From assembly GCA_035604635.1 (NCBI GenBank), contig DATNIC010000106.1:1-9614 (forward strand): a stretch of 9,614 nucleotides of DNA, written 5' to 3'. A program made the translations under genes and the position numbers. A model generated the notes under the pieces. It was given only the letters and a program-made list of their open reading frames with translations, was not told the DNA's origin and searched no databases. This document shows, one piece after another, positions 1 to 5,789 of this stretch (position 1 is its first letter; every line of letters begins with the position of its first letter). This stretch comes from DATNIC01 sp035604635. Lineage in GTDB: Bacteria; Vulcanimicrobiota; Vulcanimicrobiia; Vulcanimicrobiales; Vulcanimicrobiaceae.

Positions 1-1146
1 CGTTCGGTCTACACGAACAATACGACGCCGATCAATCCGCAGCGGCGCATGGACTTCGAGGGCATGCCGAGCGTGGATTCCGTTCGGTCGTATGCCGAGT
101 ACTTAGCGAGCATCAACCTGAGCCAGGGTCCGTGGAAATACGAGCTCAAGCCGTTCCCCCGTCTGCGAGGCCAGTCGACCCACGTCGTCATGACCGAGTA
201 CGATCTGCCGCAGAGGCTGATCGAGCCGCATGACGTGATCGTCGACGGGCAAGGTCTCGCGTGGTTCTCCGACTTCGGGCAACAGATCTTGGGATCGCTC
301 GATCCAAAGACGCTGAAGGTCGCCGTCTACGATGTGCCGGTCATGAAGAAGGGCTATCCGGTAGGCGGCCTCGATCTTGAAACGGACAAAGCGGGAAACA
401 TTTACGAGGCCGAGATGCATCAGGGCGGCGTCGCAGTGTTCAACAAACAGACGCGTCAATTCACGATGATCTCGATCCCGCCGCAGTACAACAACGCCTC
501 GACGCAGCAGTCCTTCGCAGCGGCACTCGGCGCCGACGGCAAGGAGTGGATCAAAGATACCGGTGCGCAGACGATCCTGCGCTACACGCCGGCGACGGGC
601 AAGTGGGAGAGTTTCGGACCGTTCACGACGCCCGAGCCCGCTCACAAGATGAATATCTACGGATTGAGCATCGACTCGAAAAACAACGCCTACATCATGG
701 ACTATACCATCCTGCACGGTGAGTACATCGGGAGGATCGACGCGCAGACCGGCCAGGTGACGTTTTACCGGACCGTCAGCGAGGAGACGCGCCCGCGTCG
801 CGCGCGCATCGATTCGCAGGACCGCCTGTGGTTTGCCGAGTACGGCGGCAATGCGGTCGGCATGTTGGATCCCAAGACCGGGAAGACATACGAGTGGAAG
901 ATGGCGACGCCGTGGTTTGCGCCGTACGATGTGACGACCGACAAGCACGGTGAAGTGTGGACCGGTTCGATGTGGACCGACCGCATCACGCGGCTCGATC
1001 CCAGGAGCGGAAAGATCGTCGAGTACCTGCTCCCGCGCCCGACCAACATCCGTCGGGTGTTCGTCGACAATTCGACAAACCCGGTGACATTCTGGACCGG
1101 CGACAACCACGGCGCGGCTATCATCAAACTCGAGCCGACCGACTAG
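1..1146 (+). CDS. Virginiamycin-B-lyase-like beta-propeller protein, 5'-truncated, paralogue 1
   Basis: The frame is open from base 1, so the first ATG (base 49) is internal. The residues before it (RSVYTNNTTPINPQRR) align with RSAYVNNSTPLFPQRR at residues 172-187 of the next gene. About 170 N-terminal residues therefore lie outside the window, by analogy a signal peptide, a beta domain and a CxxCH haem site. The visible 381 residues are a short linker plus a beta-propeller of six or seven blades, with repeats such as DPKTLKVAVY, DPKTGKTYEW and DPRSGKIVEY and W-F/T-x-D/E strands. The fold resembles the virginiamycin B lyase (Vgb)/SMP-30-like propellers, but lyase activity on the antibiotic is not implied. 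It is probably periplasmic or extracellular. It lies 10 bp before its paralogue, in the same direction, so the two are likely co-transcribed. The substrate is unknown. I am confident in the fold and the truncation, but not in any function. Confidence 0.85.
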   Translation, partial: RSVYTNNTTPINPQRRMDFEGMPSVDSVRSYAEYLASINLSQGPWKYELKPFPRLRGQSTHVVMTEYDLPQRLIEPHDVIVDGQGLAWFSDFGQQILGSLDPKTLKVAVYDVPVMKKGYPVGGLDLETDKAGNIYEAEMHQGGVAVFNKQTRQFTMISIPPQYNNASTQQSFAAALGADGKEWIKDTGAQTILRYTPATGKWESFGPFTTPEPAHKMNIYGLSIDSKNNAYIMDYTILHGEYIGRIDAQTGQVTFYRTVSEETRPRRARIDSQDRLWFAEYGGNAVGMLDPKTGKTYEWKMATPWFAPYDVTTDKHGEVWTGSMWTDRITRLDPRSGKIVEYLLPRPTNIRRVFVDNSTNPVTFWTGDNHGAAIIKLEPTD

Positions 1147-1156
1147 AGAGGCTGCG

Positions 1157-2806
1157 ATGCGGAAGAACATTCTCTTGGTAGCGATCGCTGCGCTGGCTAT
1201 CACGGCGTTTTTCGCGGTGCCGAATGCGCTGCGTGCGCAGTCGGCGATCGCCCTGACGGGGACCGTGACGTCCGCCGCGGAGGGCCCGATGGAGGGCGTC
1301 CTCGTGAGCGCCAAACAGAGCGGGTCTACCGTGACGGTCACGGTGGTCAGCGACCAGCAGGGTCGCTATCGCTTTCCGGCATCGAAGCTGCAGCCGGGAC
1401 AGTACGCTCTCGCTGTTCGCGCCGTCGGTTACGAACTCGAAAGTCCAAAGAGCGTCACGGTCAGCCCGGGTGCGACGGCGGCTGATCTCAAGCTCGCCAA
1501 AGTGACGGATATCTCCGGTCAGCTTTCGGATGCCGAGTGGCTGGCGAGCATGCCCGGTACCGATGCGCAGAAGAAGCAGTTCCTCGATTGCGCCGGCTGT
1601 CACTCGATTCAGCGTGCGGTGATGTCGCGTTACACCGCCGATGAGCTCGTCCCCGTCCTGATCCGGATGCGCAGCGCGTACGTCAACAACTCAACGCCGC
1701 TCTTTCCGCAGCGCCGTGCCAAGGCGACGCCGCCGAGCCCCGAGCAAGTCCGTGGCTTCGCCGAATACATCGCGAGCATCAATTTGAGTCAGGGCCCGTG
1801 GAAGTATCCGCTCAAGACGTTCCCGCGTCCCAAGGGGCAGGCAACGCACGTCGTCATCACCGAGTACGACTTGCCGCGGCGCGCGATTGAACCGCATGAC
1901 GTCACCGTCGACAAGGCCGGGATGGTGTGGTTCTCCGACTTCGGCGAGCAAGTGCTCGGGATGCTCGATCCCAAGACGGCCAAGGTCACGGAATATCAAG
2001 TCCCGACGATCAAGCAAGGCGCTCCCAACGGAATGCTCGATCTCGAATGGGACAAGAACGGGAACATTTGGCTTGCCAACATGTTCCAGGGCGGCATCCA
2101 GCAGTTCAATCCTCAGACGAAGCAATTCAAAACCTGGGCTTTGCCGGCGCCATGGCAAGGCGATGAATCGCAGCAGACGTTCCTGACGCCACCCGGTCCG
2201 GACGGGAAGATGTGGGTGAAGGACAACGGCACGCAGCACATCTTCAAGTTCGATCCGGTCGCCGGGACTTGGCAGCCGTACGGGCCGGCGAAAGACTCGA
2301 CGCACCAGTTCGATACCTATCAGATCTGGGCCGATTCGCACAACAACGTCTATGCCGCTGATTTCACCGGCTGCTGCGGAGGGAACATCGCGAAGTGGGA
2401 CACCAACACCGGCGCACTCACGATCTATCCGACCCCGACGCAGGTCTCGCGACCACGACGCGGACGGCTTGACGCACAAGAACGCTTATGGTTTGCCGAA
2501 TACGCCGCCAATCGCGTTGCGATGCTCGACCCCAAGACCGGGAAGATCACCGAATGGGAGATGGCGACCCCGTGGACGAGTCCGTATGACGTCGTCACCG
2601 ACAAGAGCGGAGTTCTCTGGACCGGTTCGATGTGGACGGACCGCATCACGCGCCTCGATCCGAAGACGGGGAAGATGATCGAGTATCTGCTCCCGCGAGA
2701 GACGAACATCCGCCGCGTCTTCGTCGACAACTCGACGACGCCGGTGACCTTCTGGGTCGGGAACAATCATCAGGCGAAGGTCACCAAGCTCGAGCCGCTG
2801 GACTAG
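1157..2806 (+). CDS. Exported carboxypeptidase-regulatory-like / cytochrome c / Vgb-like propeller fusion, paralogue 2
   Basis: This protein has 549 residues in four parts. Residues 1 to about 29 are a signal peptide (MRKN, hydrophobic core, then ALRAQS). Residues about 31-116 look like a CarboxypepD_reg/CNA-B-type beta sandwich (LTGTVTS, GVLVSAK, GRYRFP, GYELES). Residues about 122-208 are a small cytochrome c-like domain with one haem motif, C145-A-G-C148-H149. Residues about 229-549 are a Vgb-like beta-propeller with six clear blades and a seventh probably closed by the VVITEYDLP strand. GAGAGG (1146-1151) overlaps the stop of the preceding gene and sits 5 bases from the ATG, which fixes the start and suggests translational coupling. 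The haem and export signal indicate periplasmic electron transfer, perhaps coupled to a dehydrogenase or to substrate sensing by the propeller; that role is inference. Blade 4 carries adjacent cysteines C406-C407, absent from paralogue 1. Confidence 0.88.
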   Translation: MRKNILLVAIAALAITAFFAVPNALRAQSAIALTGTVTSAAEGPMEGVLVSAKQSGSTVTVTVVSDQQGRYRFPASKLQPGQYALAVRAVGYELESPKSVTVSPGATAADLKLAKVTDISGQLSDAEWLASMPGTDAQKKQFLDCAGCHSIQRAVMSRYTADELVPVLIRMRSAYVNNSTPLFPQRRAKATPPSPEQVRGFAEYIASINLSQGPWKYPLKTFPRPKGQATHVVITEYDLPRRAIEPHDVTVDKAGMVWFSDFGEQVLGMLDPKTAKVTEYQVPTIKQGAPNGMLDLEWDKNGNIWLANMFQGGIQQFNPQTKQFKTWALPAPWQGDESQQTFLTPPGPDGKMWVKDNGTQHIFKFDPVAGTWQPYGPAKDSTHQFDTYQIWADSHNNVYAADFTGCCGGNIAKWDTNTGALTIYPTPTQVSRPRRGRLDAQERLWFAEYAANRVAMLDPKTGKITEWEMATPWTSPYDVVTDKSGVLWTGSMWTDRITRLDPKTGKMIEYLLPRETNIRRVFVDNSTTPVTFWVGNNHQAKVTKLEPLD

Positions 2807-2880
2807 GCCCAGGATGGGCCTGTGTCGCGCAGCGTAGGATGCGCGGTGGCGCGACCTAATCCGGCGGGCATCGTCCCGCG
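2805..2880. repeat. Cluster of short inverted repeats in the 83-bp gap before the SCO gene
   Basis: Three hairpin-capable elements are packed here. AGGCCCA (2805-2811) and TGGGCCT (2815-2821) form a 7-bp stem with a GGA loop, starting in the stop codon of the upstream gene. GTCGCGC (2824-2830) pairs with GCGCGAC (2849-2855); an alternative stem CGCGCA/TGCGCG (2826-2831 with 2840-2845) competes with it. GCGGG (2864-2868) pairs with CCCGC (2875-2879). No run of T follows the first stem, so a classical intrinsic terminator is not supported. The first hairpin could end or process the upstream mRNA. A REP-like dispersed element is also possible but cannot be tested in one window. Confidence 0.5.
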
Positions 2881-2889
2881 TACAACGTT

Positions 2890-3447
2890 ATGAGAGGGCT
2901 ACCGGCGTTCACAATCGCCGTGGCGGCACTGACAATCGCGGGATCGGCCGCCCGCTCGGCGCCGGTCGACCCCTTGCAGGCGACTTTGATCGATCAGGCG
3001 GGGCATCGGTTCTCCTTCGCGCAGCTGCGGGGTGCTCCGGTCGCCGTGACGTTCGTCGCGACACGCTGCAAGGACGAATGCCCGATGGTCAATGCGTGGT
3101 TCATGAAGATCCAGGGACAACTGCGGCGCAAGCACGTCGGCGCGACCTTGTTGACGCTCACGCTCGATCCGCAGTACGACACGCCCCGGGTGATGGCCGC
3201 CGAGGGACGGGTACTAGGAGCTGATCCGCGCGTCTGGCGCTTTGCCAGCGGGAGCGTCCCCTCGGTCGATGCGATTCTAGCCGCGTTCCGCGTTCATCCC
3301 CAGCGCGACGAGCACGGGATCCCGGACATCCACACGACCTTCGTCTACATTTTAAACGCGCGCGGAAAGGTCGCAGACATCGAACTGCCCTCGGCCAACA
3401 TCGTCGAGGATACGATCGCGGCGCTGCAAGCCCAGAGCCGCAGCTAG
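2890..3447 (+). CDS. SCO1/SenC-family copper chaperone or thiol-disulfide protein
   Basis: This 185-residue protein has an N-terminal hydrophobic signal segment (residues 1 to about 24, ending SAARSA) and a thioredoxin-like fold. The SCO signature is present: C60-K-D-E-C64-P (CxxxCP), TLDPQYDTP at 91-99 (SCO proteins usually have xVDPxxDTP) and H148 in the IHTTFVYILN strand. Cys60, Cys64 and His148 would be the Cu ligands. Family members deliver copper to the CuA site of cytochrome oxidase or act as periplasmic thiol reductants. There is no lipobox and no clear C-terminal anchor, so it is probably soluble, or held by an uncleaved signal. Its position behind the cytochrome c/propeller genes fits exported redox biology, although no oxidase subunit is visible. 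No Shine-Dalgarno sequence precedes the ATG and no other in-frame start exists after the TAA at 2857, so the start is unambiguous but the initiation mode is odd. Its stop overlaps the convergent gene's stop. Confidence 0.85.
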   Translation: MRGLPAFTIAVAALTIAGSAARSAPVDPLQATLIDQAGHRFSFAQLRGAPVAVTFVATRCKDECPMVNAWFMKIQGQLRRKHVGATLLTLTLDPQYDTPRVMAAEGRVLGADPRVWRFASGSVPSVDAILAAFRVHPQRDEHGIPDIHTTFVYILNARGKVADIELPSANIVEDTIAALQAQSRS

Positions 3448-4373
3448 CGATAGATCAGCCGGTCGGCCGGGAACGACTCGAACTTTCCGTACTTCGCGCT
3501 GACGTCGATCGCGGGCTGAATCGACGAAGCGGTCAACTGCACTGCGAAGACGGCGCGCTCCATCGCTGCAACGGTGGCCGGGTCGATCTTCGTGTATTTG
3601 GCCAGGATCTCGGCGCTCTTGGCTTGATTGCGCTTTTGGTTGGCCCAGATCGCCGTTTCGTGCATCGCCGCCGCGAACCGCTTGACCGCATCCGGGTGTT
3701 CTCTCGCCCATTGCGGCGTCGTGAACCAGGCGCTTTGGAGGAACTGCTTCGCGACCGCGTTGTGCGAATAGCCAAGGATGCGCACGTTGTCCTTGACGAC
3801 CGCGAGGAACGGTTCTGAGATATAGGCGACGTCGATCCGGCCTGCGGTGAGGGCAGCGGGCATCGCGGAGTACGGCATCTCGATGAACTTGACGGAAGAA
3901 GAGTCGCCGCCGTTCTGATCGATCCAGGCGCGCGGGCTGTATTCGGCGAGCGTCGCGAGGCCCGGGATGGCGATCACTTTGCCGCCGAGGTCCTTGGCGT
4001 TCTTGACCGGCGAGTTCGAAAGCACGACCAATCCGGCGACGGGTGCCGTCGACGTCCAGAGCGCGGCCGGCGCGACCGCGACAAACGGGATCCCCTTCAA
4101 GTACGCCTTGGCGAGCGTGACCAGGTCGGAGTAGCCGATGTCGACGGCGTCAGAGGCGACGGCCGATGCCATCGCGCTCCCATTCGTGCCGGGCTGAATG
4201 TCGACGTCGAGGCCAGCTCTCGCAAAGAAACCCATGTCCTTGGCGTAAAAGACCTCGGCGGCCGAATCGACGGGAGGGGTCACGACGTGGATCGTCGTGG
4301 TTTGCGTGCGCGCGGGCGACGCGATCGCGAGGACGAGCGCGATGCAGAAGGCTGCTGCGAAGGCTCTGAACAT
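3444..4373 (-). CDS. ABC transporter substrate-binding protein, NitT/TauT (SsuA/THI5-like) type
   Basis: This 309-residue protein has a signal peptide (residues 1 to about 23: MFRAFAAAFC, hydrophobic stretch, ending PARTQ). The type II periplasmic-binding fold typical of NMT1/SsuA proteins follows. Family-like segments include FYAKDMGFFARAGLDVDIQ (42-60), VASDAVDIGYSDLVTLAKAY (72-91), KDLGGKVIAI (127-136), ALTAGRIDVAYISEPF (174-189) and WAREHPDAVKRFAAAMHE (222-239). Relatives bind sulfonates, nitrate, pyrimidine precursors or aromatic acids; the ligand here cannot be read from sequence. No permease or ATPase gene is in the window, so it is an orphan here. It lies 8 bp downstream of the kinase-like gene, and its ribosome site AAGGGGA (minus strand, 4383-4377) overlaps that gene's TAA, suggesting coupled translation. 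Its TAG shares CTAG with the convergent SCO gene. If block C feeds on a small acid, this protein could capture it, but that is inference from divergence only. Confidence 0.87.
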   Translation of the reverse strand: MFRAFAAAFCIALVLAIASPARTQTTTIHVVTPPVDSAAEVFYAKDMGFFARAGLDVDIQPGTNGSAMASAVASDAVDIGYSDLVTLAKAYLKGIPFVAVAPAALWTSTAPVAGLVVLSNSPVKNAKDLGGKVIAIPGLATLAEYSPRAWIDQNGGDSSSVKFIEMPYSAMPAALTAGRIDVAYISEPFLAVVKDNVRILGYSHNAVAKQFLQSAWFTTPQWAREHPDAVKRFAAAMHETAIWANQKRNQAKSAEILAKYTKIDPATVAAMERAVFAVQLTASSIQPAIDVSAKYGKFESFPADRLIYR

Positions 4374-4381
4374 TGGTCCCC

Positions 4382-5008
4382 TTACACGGCCGTCAGGCGC
4401 CGGACTGCGCTCGTCGCGAGCGAGATCGTGAGATCGAGGCCCAGCCGTTCGGTGTCGATCACCAAATCGTATTGCTTGACGTCGTAGATGTTCGTGCGGA
4501 AGAAGTGCTTTTGATAGGCAACGCGGGCTTCATCGGTCCGCTTGATCCGGCGGCGCGCTTCCTCGATGTCGATCGAAAAGCGGCGCGCGAGCTGCTCGAT
4601 GCGCCATTGCTGTCCCGCTTTGAGGAGGATCGACAGTACCACCGGCGTCGCGGGGCGCCACCCCAAGAGACTGATGCCGCCGTGACCGATCACGACGACG
4701 TCACCGTGCTCCGCGTAGTCGAGGACGATCGAGCGAACGGTTTCGATGACCTCTTCTTCGCGCGTCTGGTAGACCTCGGTACCTTCCATCATTGCGGCGG
4801 AACGCGCGAGGTTCGCGATCAGCGTCTCTCCGAGGGTCGGCGGCCGCTCGACACTTTGCTCCAAGGCGTCGGGGGAGAAGCGCAGCCGTCGCGCTAGTTC
4901 GTCGAGCATGGCGCGCTCGTCCAGGAGCTTGGCGCCTAGCGCCGCAGCGACGGCTTCGCCGACCGTCCCGCCGCCGGCGCCCAGTTCTCGGGAGATCGAA
5001 ACGATCAT
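4382..5008 (-). CDS. Cytidylate kinase-like family P-loop protein
   Basis: With the start at 5008 this protein has 208 residues. The N-terminus MIVSISRELGAGGGTVGEAV matches the modified P-loop of the cytidylate-kinase-like family (ISRxxGSGGxxIG), giving a phosphate-binding loop at residues 8-15. Later family marks are VVIGHGG near 105-111, the Arg-rich lid region (RRFSIDIEEARRRIKRTDEAR) and YDLVIDTERLGLD near the C-terminus. I chose ATG 5008 over the longer ATG 5062 because GGAGG (minus strand, 5018-5014) sits 5 bases upstream, and because the extra 18 residues do not resemble the family. Members resemble CMP kinases, but most lack a proven substrate; some may be regulatory. It is the first gene of a two-gene minus-strand operon with the binding protein. 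The palindrome at 5030-5039, about 21 bp upstream of the start codon, suggests control by the divergent GntR protein. Confidence 0.82.
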   Translation of the reverse strand: MIVSISRELGAGGGTVGEAVAAALGAKLLDERAMLDELARRLRFSPDALEQSVERPPTLGETLIANLARSAAMMEGTEVYQTREEEVIETVRSIVLDYAEHGDVVVIGHGGISLLGWRPATPVVLSILLKAGQQWRIEQLARRFSIDIEEARRRIKRTDEARVAYQKHFFRTNIYDVKQYDLVIDTERLGLDLTISLATSAVRRLTAV

Positions 5009-5010
5009 GC

Positions 5011-5020
5011 GACCCTCCCC
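5011..5020 (-). promoter_or_regulatory. Ribosome binding site deciding the kinase-like gene start
   Basis: On the minus strand this reads GGGGAGGGTC, containing a perfect GGAGG (5018-5014) five bases before ATG 5008. It supports 5008 rather than 5062 as the start codon. Confidence 0.8.
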
Positions 5021-5029
5021 TAGGTAGGC

Positions 5030-5039
5030 TGGTATACCA
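5030..5039. promoter_or_regulatory. Candidate GntR operator (TGGTATACCA palindrome)
   Basis: TGGTATACCA is a perfect 10-bp palindrome in the intergenic region between the kinase-like gene (start 5008, minus) and the GntR gene (plus). The core GTATAC matches the general GntR-family operator pattern GT-M-(N0-1)-K-AC. The TGGT/ACCA arms recall FadR-type half-sites, although FadR sites have one more central base. Its place between divergent genes, one of which encodes a GntR protein, fits autoregulation plus control of the minus-strand operon. I see no convincing -35/-10 pair on either strand. Binding is inferred. Confidence 0.6.
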
Positions 5040-5050
5040 CGTCCAATATT

Positions 5051-5096
5051 CCAGGCCCGCACCGGAGGTATCGACGAATCGCAGCTTTAGGCCTGG
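5051..5096. repeat. 7-bp inverted repeat enclosing the GntR ribosome site
   Basis: CCAGGCC (5051-5057) pairs perfectly with GGCCTGG (5090-5096) across a 32-base loop. In the mRNA this stem would place GGAGGT (5064-5069) and the proposed ATC start (5078-5080) in the loop. It may tune translation of the regulator, or be chance in GC-rich DNA. Confidence 0.35.
5064..5069 (+). promoter_or_regulatory. Strong ribosome binding site with no standard start codon downstream
   Basis: GGAGGT is a near-ideal Shine-Dalgarno sequence on the plus strand. Eight bases downstream is the in-frame codon ATC (5078-5080); no ATG, GTG or TTG occurs in any frame at normal spacing. The next in-frame ATG (5159) is 89 bases away and has no such site. 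This is the main evidence for an unusual start of the GntR gene. Confidence 0.55.
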
Positions 5097-5761
5097 TCCG
5101 GCTCGAGTCCGAAGCGAGCTTTGCCCAGCGGGCTTATCTCGCGCTACGGGGCGCCCTCATGGAGATGAACATCTACGAGAGCGCCGACCAAGACCTTCGT
5201 CTTGACGAGCGCAATCTGGCCGAGAAGCTCGGGGTGAGCCGGACCCCGATCCGCGAGGCGCTGACGCGGCTCGAGCACGAGGGGCTCGTCGAAAGCGTCG
5301 CCCGCCGCGGCTATTTCATCGTGCGTAAGAGCAAGGAAGAGCTCGTCGAGATCATCACCGTTTGGGCCGCGCTCGAGAGCATGGCCGCGCGCCTGATCAC
5401 GGGACGCGCCGGCGACGAGGAGATCGCCTCGTTGCGTACGATCTTCAGCACCTTCGAGAACGGCCACGTCTTTGCAAAACTCGACGAGTACTCGGAAGCG
5501 AATCTGCATTTTCACCAGCGCATCATCGAGCTCTCGCGCTCCGAGGCGCTCATCAAGTCCGCCGACGCGCTGTTGATCCACGTCCGGTCGATCCGGCATC
5601 GCACCATTTCGGAAGACCATCGCTTCGAGCGCTCGATCGTCGACCACATGCAGATCATCGAGGCGCTCGAAGCTCGCGACGCGGAGCTCGCGGAGCGGCT
5701 CGTACGCGATCATGCGCTCGGCCTGGCCCGGCACGTTGCCCAGCACGTTCACGACATCTAA
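5078..5761 (+). CDS. GntR-family transcriptional regulator, FCD subfamily (non-canonical start)
   Basis: The N-terminal winged helix-turn-helix includes LDERNLAEKLGVSRTPIREA and GLVESVARRGYFIV. A C-terminal FCD ligand domain follows. Using ATC 5078 as start (227 residues), likely metal/ligand residues are N142, H146 (in NLHFH), H190 (VDHM) and H212 (RDHA), the usual FCD Asp/Asn-His-His-His set. The first ATG (5159) would give only 200 residues and remove the first DNA-binding helix. The upstream frame reads SFAQRAYLALRGALMEMNIY, which looks like that helix, and stays open back to TAG 5021. That coding continues upstream is nearly certain; ATC as the actual start is inferred from GGAGGT at 5064-5069. 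FCD regulators usually respond to small organic acids, consistent with control of the acyl-CoA genes that follow 28 bp downstream. It probably binds TGGTATACCA at 5030-5039. Confidence 0.88.
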   Translation: MAALGLVRLESEASFAQRAYLALRGALMEMNIYESADQDLRLDERNLAEKLGVSRTPIREALTRLEHEGLVESVARRGYFIVRKSKEELVEIITVWAALESMAARLITGRAGDEEIASLRTIFSTFENGHVFAKLDEYSEANLHFHQRIIELSRSEALIKSADALLIHVRSIRHRTISEDHRFERSIVDHMQIIEALEARDAELAERLVRDHALGLARHVAQHVHDI

Positions 5762-5789
5762 GTCCTCGAAAGCATAAGGGAGGATCGTC

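Noticed and set aside
49..1146. ATG 49 as the true start of the first propeller gene
   Set aside because: The frame is open to base 1 and the residues before ATG 49 align with residues 172-187 of the downstream paralogue, so the gene begins outside the window.
103..1341. 412-residue open frame on the minus strand
   Set aside because: It lies antisense to the two propeller genes, is rich in Arg/Asp/Val from GC-rich reverse complement, and has no recognisable domain.
1..2806. Virginiamycin resistance (vgb) as function of the propeller genes
   Set aside because: Only the propeller fold resembles Vgb. The signal peptide, haem motif and tandem arrangement argue against a cytosolic antibiotic lyase.
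2805..2821. Rho-independent terminator after paralogue 2
   Set aside because: The 7-bp GC stem is followed by TGTGTCGCGC rather than a T run, so it is listed only as an inverted repeat.
5009..5062. Longer start (ATG at 5062, minus strand) for the kinase-like gene
   Set aside because: The added 18 residues do not look like the family, would cover the palindrome, and the perfect GGAGG sits just before ATG 5008.
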